From the NCBI GenBank assembly GCA_035530055.1, contig DATKVN010000095.1, positions 1-59,695 on the forward strand: DNA of 59,695 nt. Reading direction: 5' to 3'. The notes under the pieces were generated by a model that worked only from the letters and a program-made list of their open reading frames with translations, was not told the DNA's origin and made no database searches. Made by a program: the position numbers and the translations under genes. The number at the start of each line of letters is the position of its first letter. The stretch's first letter is position 1. The DNA comes from a bacterium (lineage in GTDB: Bacteria > UBA6262 > WVXT01). Positions 9,747-18,111 of this stretch are shown here, one piece after another.

Positions 9747-10570
9747 AGATAGAGAATAGAAAGATTGGATTGATTGCTGGTAATGGGAATTTCCCTTTGA
9801 TTTTTGCACAAGAAGCGAAGAGAGTAGGAACAGAGGTGGTCGCTCTGGCAATAAAGAAAGAGACGAGTCCCAGCCTGGAAAATTTAGTAGATAGAATCCA
9901 CTGGGTCAATGTAGGACAATTGGGTGACCTGATTGAGATTTGTAAGAAAGAGGGGATAACCAGGGCAGTGATGGCCGGGCAGGTTAGACACACCCGCCTG
10001 TTCGGTCAGCTAAAGCTGGACGCAAGAGCTAGGGCTCTTTTGGCTGGAGTGAAGGATAAGAAGGCTAATTCTCTACTGGGAGCAGTGGCTGATGAGTTGT
10101 TGAGGGAGGGGATAGAACTAATAGATTCAGCTACCTATCTTTCCCACCTTTTGCCCTCTCCCGGTATTTTGACCCGCCGCAAACCTACTCAAAAGGAATG
10201 GCGAGATATCGAGTTTGGTCATAAGATGGCTAAAGAGATTGCTGGCCTGGACATCGGGCAGACAGTGGTGGTCAAGGACCAGGCCGTTTTAGCAGTGGAA
10301 GGAATGGATGGAACAGACAGCACCATAAAAAGGGGAGGGAAATTAGGCAAAGGAGATGTTGTGGTAGTGAAGGTAAGTAAACCCCAACAGGATAGGAGGT
10401 TTGACCTTCCCATTGTTGGTGAGAGGACAGTAGAAGTATTGAAACAGGCTAAAGCAAAAGTACTCGCTTTTAGTGCCCGCAGTACAATATTATTGGATAG
10501 GGAGAAAGTGGTTAAAAATGCCAACCAGAATGGTATTTCCCTGGTGGCAGTAAAAGAAGAAGAAAGTTAG
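9743..10570 (+). CDS. lpxI: UDP-2,3-diacylglucosamine pyrophosphatase LpxI
   Basis: 275-aa DUF1009 protein, the LpxH-independent enzyme that cleaves UDP-2,3-diacylglucosamine to lipid X and UMP. The N-terminal LpxI_N domain starts IGLIAGNGNFPLIFAQEA and the catalytic C-terminal domain carries the RFDLPIVG motif with the essential aspartate (about residue 223). It overlaps lpxA by 4 bp and is followed by a Gfo/Idh dehydrogenase and lpxB, the next enzyme in the pathway. No LpxH is seen in the window, consistent with LpxI as the only hydrolase here. Confidence 0.95.
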   Translation: MKIENRKIGLIAGNGNFPLIFAQEAKRVGTEVVALAIKKETSPSLENLVDRIHWVNVGQLGDLIEICKKEGITRAVMAGQVRHTRLFGQLKLDARARALLAGVKDKKANSLLGAVADELLREGIELIDSATYLSHLLPSPGILTRRKPTQKEWRDIEFGHKMAKEIAGLDIGQTVVVKDQAVLAVEGMDGTDSTIKRGGKLGKGDVVVVKVSKPQQDRRFDLPIVGERTVEVLKQAKAKVLAFSARSTILLDREKVVKNANQNGISLVAVKEEES

Positions 10571-10578
10571 AAATCTAG

Positions 10579-10631
10579 GTAGTGTGGGGCTTTATGCCCG
10601 TAAGAATTACGCCCATAAAGGGATACACTAC
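10579..10631. repeat. Dispersed double-hairpin element, short form (GTAGTGT...ACACTAC)
   Basis: 53-bp element with outer arms GTAGTGTG/ATACACTAC and two inner hairpins, GGGC-TTTAT-GCCC and GCCC-ATAAA-GGG. Its two ends match the ends of the 109-bp element at 52344-52452, which carries an extra hairpin block in the middle. The frame of the following dehydrogenase is open through it, but that is incidental. Confidence 0.8.
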
Positions 10632-10652
10632 GCACGAATTTTGGAGAGAGGA

Positions 10653-11588
10653 ATGGTTAGAGTTGGTGTGATTGGGGTTGGCCATATAGGTGCGCATCAT
10701 GCCCGGATTTATTCGCAAATCCCAGATGTAGAGTTGGCAGGAGTTGTAGATATTGAGCAGAAAAGAAGAGAGAAGCTCGCTCGAGAATATAATACAACTC
10801 CATATGCAAGTTATAGAGAGATTTTCAATAAGGTCGATGCAGTAAGTGTTGTGGTGCCTACCGATTTGCATTATCCTGTGGCAAAGGATTTTCTGGAAAG
10901 AGGCGTTCACTGTCTGGTAGAAAAGCCGATTACTCCCACTCTGGAAGAGGCTGAAGACCTGGTGAGTATAGCGCGCAAGAAGAATTTAATTTTACAGATA
11001 GGACACATTGAGCGGTTTAACAGCGCAATATTGGAGGCACAAAAATATATCAAGGAGCCAAAGTTTATCGAAGCTTACAGACTTGGACCTTACGACCCAC
11101 GCACTTCCAACATTGGAGTAGTGCTTGACTTGATGATTCACGATATCGACATTGTGCTCTATCTGGTACGCTCACCAGTGAGAAGTATCGATGCTATTGG
11201 CGGTAGTATCCTCTCTCAGAATGAAGATATTGCCAATGCCAGAATTAATTTTCAGAATGGCTGTGTAGCTAATATATCAGCAAGCCGGGTTTCCTTGGAA
11301 AAGTTTCGTAAGATTAGAATATTTCAAAAGGATGTCTATATTTCGTTAGATTATGCTAAGCAGAGTTTAAAAATTTATCAGAAAAAGGAAAAAGAAATTA
11401 AATCAATGAAGGATATGATGGTTTTGAGACCGCAACTGAAGAAGACAGACCCCTTGAGAGAAGAGTTGACACATTTTACTCAATGTGTGGAGAGAGGCAG
11501 GAAGCCCTTGGTTTCTGGCAAACATGGTCGGGACGCTCTGGAGATTGCTTTGGAAATTCTCAAGAAAATCAAGGAAAATTTGGGATAA
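10653..11588 (+). CDS. Gfo/Idh/MocA-family oxidoreductase in the lipid A cluster
   Basis: 311-aa NAD(P)-dependent sugar dehydrogenase. Rossmann motif VGVIGVGHIGAHHARIY at the N-terminus, EKPITPT (the EKP signature) at about residue 88, and an IGHIERFNSA segment. The start is ATG 10653 behind GGAGAGAGG; the open frame runs further back through a repeat. It sits between lpxI and lpxB with a 3-bp gap to lpxB, so a role in lipid A sugar modification is likely. The closest known precedent is GnnA, which oxidises UDP-GlcNAc at C3 for making GlcN3N lipid A; GnnB, the aminotransferase partner, is not adjacent, although a DegT-family protein lies at 18768. Family is sure, substrate is inference. Confidence 0.85.
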   Translation: MVRVGVIGVGHIGAHHARIYSQIPDVELAGVVDIEQKRREKLAREYNTTPYASYREIFNKVDAVSVVVPTDLHYPVAKDFLERGVHCLVEKPITPTLEEAEDLVSIARKKNLILQIGHIERFNSAILEAQKYIKEPKFIEAYRLGPYDPRTSNIGVVLDLMIHDIDIVLYLVRSPVRSIDAIGGSILSQNEDIANARINFQNGCVANISASRVSLEKFRKIRIFQKDVYISLDYAKQSLKIYQKKEKEIKSMKDMMVLRPQLKKTDPLREELTHFTQCVERGRKPLVSGKHGRDALEIALEILKKIKENLG

Positions 11589-11591
11589 GCG

Positions 11592-12788
11592 ATGGTTAAG
11601 AAACTATTCATTGTAGCCGGTGACCCATCGGGAGATTTGCACGGCGCAAATTTAGTAACTGCGCTGAGAGAAATATCCTCCCAGATAGAGATAAATGGAT
11701 TGGGTGGTGAGAGGATGGAGAGGGCTGGAGTAAGGCTTCTGTATAGACTTACTGAATTGGCAATTGTGGGCTTTAGTGAAGCAATTAATAATATACTTGC
11801 TCTTCGTCAGATCTATAGAAAGACAGAAGAGTTCCTAAGAAAGGAGAAGCCGGATATAATTGTGTTGATCGATTATCCTGGTTTCAATCTAAGGTTGGCA
11901 GGTTTAGCTAAGAGACTGAAGATTCCTTTGATTTACTATATTGGTCCCCAAATCTGGGCCTGGAGACATGGGAGAATTAAGGGTATAGCGGAATTGGTAA
12001 ATAAGATGCTGGTGATATTTCCTTTCGAAGAAGAGACATACAGGAAGGCAGGAGTGGATGTTTCCTTTGTCGGTCATCCCCTGTTGGATACTATTCAGCC
12101 AACCAAGAGTAAAGAAGAAGTTTGTCGAAAGTATGGGCTGGACTCTAATTCCCCCATTATTGGGCTCATGCCCGGAAGCAGAAAACAGGAGATAGAGCGT
12201 CTTCTTTCAGTTATGTTAGAGGCTTCCCGAAGGATAGCTGAAAACAGGAAAGTGCAATTTGTCTTGCCCTTGGCGGGCAATATACCTATGAATTACATAA
12301 AAGAGCGCATAACAGAATTTGAAAAAAATAGACTTAACCGAACGAGGATTTCTAAAAGTCAAAAAGAAGAAAAACCTCCTCTTCCTATACTGGTAGTGCG
12401 GGATGAAGATTATAATATAAGGAGAACATTGACCTTGGCTCTGGTAGCTTCTGGAACAGCTACTTTAGAGAATGCCTGTCTGGGTATTCCCATGATTATA
12501 ATTTATAAAGTTTCACTTTTCAGTTATCTACTGGCGCGACTTCTAATAAGAATTCCCAGAATTGGTCTGGCCAATATTGTAGCGGGAAAAAGGGTGGTCC
12601 CCGAATTTATTCAGCAAAAAGCTCGGGCAAAAGATATTGCTAAGGTAGCCTGCCACTGGTTGAGTAATCCAGGCCTTATGCGAGAGACCAGAAAAGAACT
12701 TAAAAGGGTTAAAGAAAAGTTAGGAACTCCCGGAGCATCTAAGAGAGCGGCAAAAATTATTCTGGAGGAGGCCATAGCGAGCAACTAA
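11592..12788 (+). CDS. lpxB: Lipid-A-disaccharide synthase LpxB
   Basis: 398-aa GT19 glycosyltransferase joining lipid X and UDP-2,3-diacylglucosamine into the lipid A disaccharide at the inner membrane. Signatures: AGDPSGDLHGANLV near the N-terminus, YYIGPQIWAWRHGR (about residue 115), VGHPLLD and LMPGSRKQEI. A charged insertion (about residues 240-260, rich in K/R/E) separates the two Rossmann halves. The TAA stop shares a base with the ATG of msbA (TAATG), so the two are translationally coupled. Confidence 0.95.
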   Translation: MVKKLFIVAGDPSGDLHGANLVTALREISSQIEINGLGGERMERAGVRLLYRLTELAIVGFSEAINNILALRQIYRKTEEFLRKEKPDIIVLIDYPGFNLRLAGLAKRLKIPLIYYIGPQIWAWRHGRIKGIAELVNKMLVIFPFEEETYRKAGVDVSFVGHPLLDTIQPTKSKEEVCRKYGLDSNSPIIGLMPGSRKQEIERLLSVMLEASRRIAENRKVQFVLPLAGNIPMNYIKERITEFEKNRLNRTRISKSQKEEKPPLPILVVRDEDYNIRRTLTLALVASGTATLENACLGIPMIIIYKVSLFSYLLARLLIRIPRIGLANIVAGKRVVPEFIQQKARAKDIAKVACHWLSNPGLMRETRKELKRVKEKLGTPGASKRAAKIILEEAIASN

Positions 12789-14542
12789 TGGACCTTTTAA
12801 AGAGACTATTTGCATATGTCAAACCCTACAGGATACGTTTCTTAGAAGCGATGGTCTGTATGGCCTTAGTTGCTGGGCTAACTTCACTTCTAATGTATTT
12901 GATAAAGCCGACATTCGATAAAATCTTTACTCAAAAGAATCCACAGATGATTCTTTATATTGTCTTGATTATTATTGGTTGTGCCCTGGCTAAAGGGATA
13001 TTTCAATACTACCAGTCTTATCTGATGGCTTATATCGGTCAGAGAACAATAATGGATATAAGGAACAAACTTTACAGCCACCTGCAAAGTCTGTCTTTGG
13101 ACTATTTCATTCGTCAGAGGACAGGCCAGATTATTTCTCGTTTAACTAATGATGTTATGTTGCTTCAAAGAGCAGTTGTTGGTGTTCCGGCAAATTTAAT
13201 TCGTGGAGGTTTGACTATCATAGGCTTGACTGCACTTCTTTTCTATTTGCATTGGCGGTGGGCAATCGTAATTATGATTGTTTTCCCTCTGGTTACCCTG
13301 CCCTTAAGGAAATTTGGGAAAAGATTGCGGAAGATAAGCAGAAAGAGCCAGGAGAAGATGGCTGACATCTATTCTTTACTGCAGGAAAAAATCCTGGGAA
13401 TGATGATGATTAAATCTTTCTGTATGGAGAAGGCAGAAGCGGAGAAGTTTGAACAGGAGAATAGAAATTTCTTTAAAATTATTATGAAAGCGATGCGGAT
13501 AGTAGCCATTCAATCGCCGGTTATGGAATTTATTGCCACTTTGGGGATGGTAAGCGTTTTAGCTATTGCTGCTTACGAGGTTATAAAGGGAAAAACTACT
13601 ATAGGAACTTTCTTCGCTTTTATTGGCGCTATCTCTACTATGTATAAACCGGTAAAGAATTTCGCCGGCCTCAATGAACAGATTCAACAAGCCTTAGCTG
13701 CCAGTGAAAGAATTTTCTACGTTTTAGATACAAAGTCTTTTGTGGTAGAGCTTCCCCATGCTAAAGTCCTTCCCCCCTTGAGAGAAAAGATAGTCTTGGA
13801 AAATGTTTCTTTCTCTTATCCCCAGGAGGGTTCTTCGAGGGAAAATGACCTTGTCCTGGAGAACGTTAATTTGGAAGTTTCCAAAGGAGAAATATTAGCT
13901 CTGGTTGGCCCTAGCGGAGGCGGAAAAACTACCATAGCCAATCTGATTCCTCGTTTCTACGACCCCACAAAGGGAAAGATTACAATCGATAGTCAAGATA
14001 TAAGAGAGGTAAGCCTGAAATCGTTGAGAGGGCAGATGGGCATTGTCACCCAGGAAACAATTCTGTTTAATGATACAGTCAGGAATAATATTGCCTATGG
14101 TGATCCACAAGCTTCCTTGGAGAGGATTGAGGCTTCAGCCCGCATTGCTAATGCCCATGAGTTCATAATGAAGCTTCCCCAGGGTTACGAAACGGTTATT
14201 GGCGAGAGAGGAGTGAAGTTATCCGGTGGACAAAAGCAGCGAATTACCATTGCCCGGGCTATCCTTAAAGACCCGGAAATCCTGATTTTTGATGAAGCAA
14301 CCTCTTCATTAGATTCAGAATCTGAACTTTTAGTTCAGGAAGCATTGGATCGCCTTATGAAGGATCACACCACCTTCGTAATAGCACATCGTCTATCAAC
14401 AATTCGGGAAGCAGATAGGATTATTGTGGTCGATCGCGGCAGAATTGTAGAAGTGGGAAGGCACCAAGAGTTGATGAACAGGAGTGGATTATATAGGAAG
14501 CTTTATGATCTGCAATTTAGAGAGGACTTTTCTCTTATATGA
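12788..14542 (+). CDS. msbA: MsbA-like lipid A ABC exporter (fused membrane and ATPase domains)
   Basis: 584-aa half transporter. Residues 1 to about 310 hold six membrane helices (ABC_membrane domain); the ATPase follows with Walker A GPSGGGKTTIAN, signature LSGGQKQRITIARAI, Walker B ILIFDEATSSLD and the H-loop IAHRLSTI. Position directly after lpxB, with a one-base overlap, argues that it flips lipid A-core across the inner membrane as a homodimer rather than being a generic multidrug pump. The stop overlaps the next gene by 4 bp (ATGA). Confidence 0.92.
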   Translation: MDLLKRLFAYVKPYRIRFLEAMVCMALVAGLTSLLMYLIKPTFDKIFTQKNPQMILYIVLIIIGCALAKGIFQYYQSYLMAYIGQRTIMDIRNKLYSHLQSLSLDYFIRQRTGQIISRLTNDVMLLQRAVVGVPANLIRGGLTIIGLTALLFYLHWRWAIVIMIVFPLVTLPLRKFGKRLRKISRKSQEKMADIYSLLQEKILGMMMIKSFCMEKAEAEKFEQENRNFFKIIMKAMRIVAIQSPVMEFIATLGMVSVLAIAAYEVIKGKTTIGTFFAFIGAISTMYKPVKNFAGLNEQIQQALAASERIFYVLDTKSFVVELPHAKVLPPLREKIVLENVSFSYPQEGSSRENDLVLENVNLEVSKGEILALVGPSGGGKTTIANLIPRFYDPTKGKITIDSQDIREVSLKSLRGQMGIVTQETILFNDTVRNNIAYGDPQASLERIEASARIANAHEFIMKLPQGYETVIGERGVKLSGGQKQRITIARAILKDPEILIFDEATSSLDSESELLVQEALDRLMKDHTTFVIAHRLSTIREADRIIVVDRGRIVEVGRHQELMNRSGLYRKLYDLQFREDFSLI

Positions 14543-15897
14543 GGATTAAAATCTTTCTTTTTCTTATGGGCTTCCTTTTACTCAGTCACTCATCCCTTTT
14601 TGGCTACCCCGAGAGGGATGTTTATGTCATTCCCATTAGAGGAGTAATAGACTTAGGCCTTTCCAGTTTTGTCAGGCGAGTAGTTCAGGAAGCGAAGGAA
14701 AAAGAAGCTCAGTGTATTATCCTGGAACTGGAGACTTTCGGAGGCAGGGTAGACGCAGCTACCGAGATCAGGGATACTCTCTTCGAAAGTGATATAAACA
14801 CAATTGCTTTTGTTAACAGAAGAGCCATATCTGCTGGAGCTCTGATAAGCCTGGCTTGTCGGCATATTGTTATGGCCCCGGGCAGTACCATTGGAGCAGC
14901 CACTCCCGTGGTCATGGCTCCGGGAGCTACAAAGACCCAGCCTACCGACGAGAAAACAATTTCTTATGTGCGAAAAGAGTTTAAAGCTACGGCAGAAAGG
15001 AATAACCATCCTACAGCTTTGGCAGAAGCTATGGTCGACCCGGATGTGGAAATAAAAGGGGTAATTGAGAAAGGTAAGCTTCTGACTCTTACCACAGAGG
15101 AGGCCTGGAAACTTAAGTTAGCAGAGCATAAAGTCTCAAAAATTGAAGAAATTCTCACCCTTTACGGGGTAGAGGATGGAAAAGTGGTGAGGGCTTCGAT
15201 AACCTGGTCAGAGAAACTAGTAAGGTTTCTCACTCACCCCATGGTAAGTGGTCTTCTTCTTACTTTTGGGTTTTTAGGGATATTTTTTGAATTGAGGATA
15301 CCAGGCTGGGGAGTGAGTGGTACAATCGGGCTAGTCTGTTTGGCGCTCTTCTTTGGCGCCCAATATATGGTAGGCCTGGCCCAATGGATTGAGCCGGTTC
15401 TCTTTATTGTTGGGGGAGTTTTACTAGTTTTAGAATTACTTGTTATCCCTGGTTTCGGTATTGCAGGAGTATCAGGTGTCCTGCTTATTGTAGCCAGTCT
15501 CTTCCTCTCACTGGTTAAAGAGCCTTTGCCCAAGACACCTGTAGATATTTCTCGCCTCCTCCAGGCAACTTATGTGGTGGCTGCCTCCTTGATCGCTACT
15601 TTCCTGGTAGCCACTCTCAGTTTCGCATTTATGCCCAAAATTCCCCTTTTGAGTAAATTAATTTTGACTTCAGAAGAAAAGAGAGAAAAGGGATTCCGTT
15701 CTGCGCCAGTAGAGCTGGAAAAATTTATAGGAAAGCAAGGTATAACACTGACTATGCTCAGGCCTGTAGGTAAGGCTCAATTTGGAGATACAATTCTGGA
15801 TGTGGTGAGCGAAGGCGAACTTATAGAGAAGGGAAAACAAGTAAAAGTGATGAAGGTGGAAGGAAACAGGATAGTGGTTTCCGAAGTGGAGATATAA
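14539..15897 (+). CDS. NfeD-family membrane-bound serine protease (ClpP-type domain plus NfeD C-terminal domain)
   Basis: 452 aa. A signal peptide (MRIKIFLFLMGFLLLSHSS) leads into a ClpP/SppA-like protease domain (about residues 28-215) with the nucleophile motif ISAGALISLA and an STIGAATPV segment; a conserved Lys is likely in the DEKTISYVRKEF helix. Four or five membrane helices follow (about 230-370), then an NfeD OB-fold (about 385-452, ending KVMKVEGNRIVVSEVEI). Long NfeD proteins usually pair with stomatin/flotillin partners; here a short NfeD and FloA follow at once, so a membrane-microdomain quality-control protease is the likely role. It overlaps msbA by 4 bp. Confidence 0.92.
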   Translation: MRIKIFLFLMGFLLLSHSSLFGYPERDVYVIPIRGVIDLGLSSFVRRVVQEAKEKEAQCIILELETFGGRVDAATEIRDTLFESDINTIAFVNRRAISAGALISLACRHIVMAPGSTIGAATPVVMAPGATKTQPTDEKTISYVRKEFKATAERNNHPTALAEAMVDPDVEIKGVIEKGKLLTLTTEEAWKLKLAEHKVSKIEEILTLYGVEDGKVVRASITWSEKLVRFLTHPMVSGLLLTFGFLGIFFELRIPGWGVSGTIGLVCLALFFGAQYMVGLAQWIEPVLFIVGGVLLVLELLVIPGFGIAGVSGVLLIVASLFLSLVKEPLPKTPVDISRLLQATYVVAASLIATFLVATLSFAFMPKIPLLSKLILTSEEKREKGFRSAPVELEKFIGKQGITLTMLRPVGKAQFGDTILDVVSEGELIEKGKQVKVMKVEGNRIVVSEVEI

Positions 15898-15905
15898 GAA
15901 AAGAA

Positions 15906-16388
15906 ATGAAGCTAAGCTTATCTCTATATCTGGCAGGTTTGGTTCTAATTTGTTTTGAAGTTTTTGTTCCTGGAGGGATTCTGGGAACGATTGGGTTCTT
16001 TTTAATCGTAGGCTCTATATGGATTGCTTTCGTTCAACTTGGTAGTGTTGGGGGCTCCTATTTCTTAGTTGGCGGTTTGGTGTTGGCTATGGTGAGCGTC
16101 TATTTAGTAATGAAGTTCGGGACTAAGACAAGATTGTCCAGGAAACTATTCCTTCAGTCGACAGAAAAAGGCTTCCGCTCTACTTCGAAAAATTTAGAAG
16201 ACCTAAAAGATAAAACTGGTATTTCGCTGACTATCTTGAGACCCTCTGGCAAGGCATTAATAGATGGTGGAAAGGTCAATGTGGTAAGTGAGGGAGTATT
16301 TCTACCCAAGGGTTGTAAGATAAAGGTGGTGATGGTGGAAGGGAATAGAGTTGTAGTCAGAAGAATAAACGAAGAAAAGGTAGTCTGA
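15906..16388 (+). CDS. Short NfeD-family protein
   Basis: 160-aa paralogue of the C-terminal half of the preceding gene: three membrane helices (about residues 5-85) and an OB-fold whose ending (KIKVVMVEGNRVVVRRI) closely parallels that of its neighbour. It lacks the ClpP domain. Short NfeD proteins form complexes with flotillin-like proteins, and floA follows after an intergenic repeat. Eight bases separate it from the long NfeD gene. Confidence 0.9.
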   Translation: MKLSLSLYLAGLVLICFEVFVPGGILGTIGFFLIVGSIWIAFVQLGSVGGSYFLVGGLVLAMVSVYLVMKFGTKTRLSRKLFLQSTEKGFRSTSKNLEDLKDKTGISLTILRPSGKALIDGGKVNVVSEGVFLPKGCKIKVVMVEGNRVVVRRINEEKVV

Positions 16389-16398
16389 GTTTCAGAAA

Positions 16399-16651
16399 TT
16401 AAAAGATAGTTTGTTCGTCGCCCGGGAATTTCTTGACGTGGAAAGGTCTGGAGTCCTCCCGAAAGAGGCTGTGTCATAATTAGATTTTTTGTTTGGTAGC
16501 CGCAACCTTTAGGTTGCGTTCTCGACGGAGAAATTACGCAGGCTGAAGCCTGCGACTACCCAAAACAGGGTTGCGACACAGCCTCGAAAGGGAGGGCTTA
16601 AAACGGAACCCTTGTTTTCGCAAGGACTCCATATCACAAACTATCTTTTAA
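16399..16651. repeat. Composite repeat bounded by a perfect 16-bp inverted repeat
   Basis: TTAAAAGATAGTTTGT at 16399-16414 is the exact reverse complement of ACAAACTATCTTTTAA at 16636-16651. Inside lie a GGAGTCC...GGACTCC element (about 16450-16630) and the MITE-like insert described separately. The right-hand 16-mer recurs identically at 18059-18074, on the other side of floA, and the left-hand form recurs with one mismatch at 50561-50576. This fills the 323-bp gap between the NfeD pair and floA; no gene is seen in it. Confidence 0.75.
16466..16584. mobile_element. MITE-like insertion, 119 bp, inside another repeat
   Basis: Ends are AGGCTGTGTC and GACACAGCCT, a perfect 10-bp terminal inverted repeat (11 bp if the flanking G/C is counted). 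It is bordered by CGAAAG at 16460-16465 and again at 16585-16590, a 4-6 bp target duplication depending on where the ends are placed. Removing the insert and one duplicate restores CTCCCGAAAGGGAGG, the hairpin seen intact at 38897-38912 and 6363-6377. The interior contains a double hairpin enclosed by GGTAG/CTACC. No reading frame of useful size, so it would be non-autonomous. Confidence 0.75.
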
Positions 16652-16658
16652 ATAGATT

Positions 16659-16687
16659 TTGACAATTCTTGGTTTGGACGATAAAAA
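16659..16687 (+). promoter_or_regulatory. Candidate sigma-70 promoter upstream of floA
   Basis: TTGACA (16659-16664), a 17-bp spacer and TAAAAA (16682-16687), 25 bp before the floA start. The -35 box is perfect, the -10 box matches four of six positions. Plausible but unproven; it would let floA be expressed apart from the nfeD genes. Confidence 0.4.
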
Positions 16688-16711
16688 CGAAAGGTTTATG
16701 GGAGGTGAGAA

Positions 16712-17704
16712 ATGGTACAGTTTTTAATTGGATTGGTAGTAATAGTCGGAGTTATTTTTGCCATAATGTTCCTCTACTTTCTGAACATTTGGGTCAGGGC
16801 TGTGGCATCGGGTGCCCACATTTCCATATTTAATCTTTTGGGAATGAAGCTGAGGGGCATTTCTCCAGCCCTGATAGTCAATGTAAAGATTATGGCAGTT
16901 AAGGCTGGCTTGCAGGTAGAGACCAGTGAACTGGAAGCCCATCATCTTGCCAGAGGAAATGTAATGCGAGTAGTTCAGGCACTAATTGCTGCTGATAAAG
17001 CCAATATACCATTGGACTTCAAACGTGGTGCAGCAATCGACCTTGCGGGAAGAGATATCTTAGAAGCAGTCCATATGAGTGTAATTCCCAAGGTAATCGA
17101 TGCTCCCGATCCCTCAAAAGGTAGGCCAACAGTAGATGCTGTAGCTATGGATGGTGTTCAGCTTTTGGCAAAGGCAAGAGTTACAGTGAGAACAAACTTA
17201 GAGAGATTAGTGGGAGGGGCAGGAGAAGATACGATTATCGCTCGAGTTGGTGAGGGCATTGTTACCACCATCGGTTCTGCGGAAACCCATAAGAAAGTTC
17301 TGGAGAATCCGGATTTGATATCTCAAAAGGTATTAGCAAAGGGGCTGGATGCAGGCACAGCATACGAAATTCTCTCCATAGATATTGCCGATGTGGATGT
17401 AGGCAAGAATATCGGAGCAGAGTTACAACAGAGACGGGCAGAGGCTGACCTGCAGATAGCCAAAGCCAAGGCTGAAGAGAGGAGAGCAATGGCGGTAGCT
17501 CGGGAGCAAGAGATGAAAGCCCTTGTCGAGGAGATGAGAGCAAAGGTTGTGGAAGCTGAAGCTGAAATTCCCAAAGCAATGGCTTACGCTTTCAGAGAAG
17601 GCCGCCTGGGAGTTATGGACTACTATAATTTTAAGAACATTCAGGCAGATACAAAAATGAGGGAGTCTCTGGCAGAAAGACCAGAAAAGAAAGAGAAGAA
17701 GTAG
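16712..17704 (+). CDS. floA: Flotillin-like protein FloA
   Basis: 330 aa, formerly DUF/UPF0365. One N-terminal membrane hairpin (about residues 3-25, [19 protein letters not shown]), then SPHB/PHB domain with the FloA-typical [17 protein letters not shown] and [16 protein letters not shown], then an alanine/glutamate-rich coiled coil (about 235-290) that drives oligomerisation. FloA scaffolds functional membrane microdomains and works with NfeD proteins, which are its upstream neighbours. A strong Shine-Dalgarno (GGGAGG) precedes the ATG. Confidence 0.96.
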   Translation: MVQFLIGLVVIVGVIFAIMFLYFLNIWVRAVASGAHISIFNLLGMKLRGISPALIVNVKIMAVKAGLQVETSELEAHHLARGNVMRVVQALIAADKANIPLDFKRGAAIDLAGRDILEAVHMSVIPKVIDAPDPSKGRPTVDAVAMDGVQLLAKARVTVRTNLERLVGGAGEDTIIARVGEGIVTTIGSAETHKKVLENPDLISQKVLAKGLDAGTAYEILSIDIADVDVGKNIGAELQQRRAEADLQIAKAKAEERRAMAVAREQEMKALVEEMRAKVVEAEAEIPKAMAYAFREGRLGVMDYYNFKNIQADTKMRESLAERPEKKEKK

Positions 17705-18111
17705 GTATGCTCGGGATTTGGTTCGCTCGCTGACAATTTTTTGTAAGCATACCGATTAAGAATCGGGATGCGGATTAGGGGGTTTGGGGGAAATAATCTG
17801 ATTTCCCCCAAGGGGTGACAGTGAGCCCCGATGGAATCGGGGTGAACGCCAGAGGGGTGAAACCCCTATGGAAGTATTCCCGAAGGGAATATCTTCTTTG
17901 AGCACCGCCAAAAATCTCAGGAGTTTATCCCGTCTTCGCGGGACTAAACTCTGATCTTCGATTTTTGGCTAAAAATTCTAATGCTCGCTACACCAAATCC
18001 TCTCGCATTAGGGGCATAGGTCGTCTTCGTTTTTTGGCTGAAATTCCAATAATTCTTCACAAACTATCTTTTAAATATCGATAAATAAGCAAAGCAAAAG
18101 ATGGAGTGGAT
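17705..18111. other. Intergenic stretch packed with hairpins, no gene
   Basis: About 400 bp without a plausible gene. It holds at least five inverted repeats in a row: TGGGGGAAAT/ATTTCCCCCA (17785-17810), CCCCGAT/ATCGGGG (17826-17842), GGGG/CCCC (17854-17866), TATTCCC/GGGAATA (17875-17891) and a long one with GCCAAAAATC at 17907 pairing with GATTTTTGGC at 17960. The 16-mer ACAAACTATCTTTTAA closes it at 18059-18074. The density of structure suggests a structured untranslated RNA or stacked small repeats; I cannot assign a known RNA family. Confidence 0.6.
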
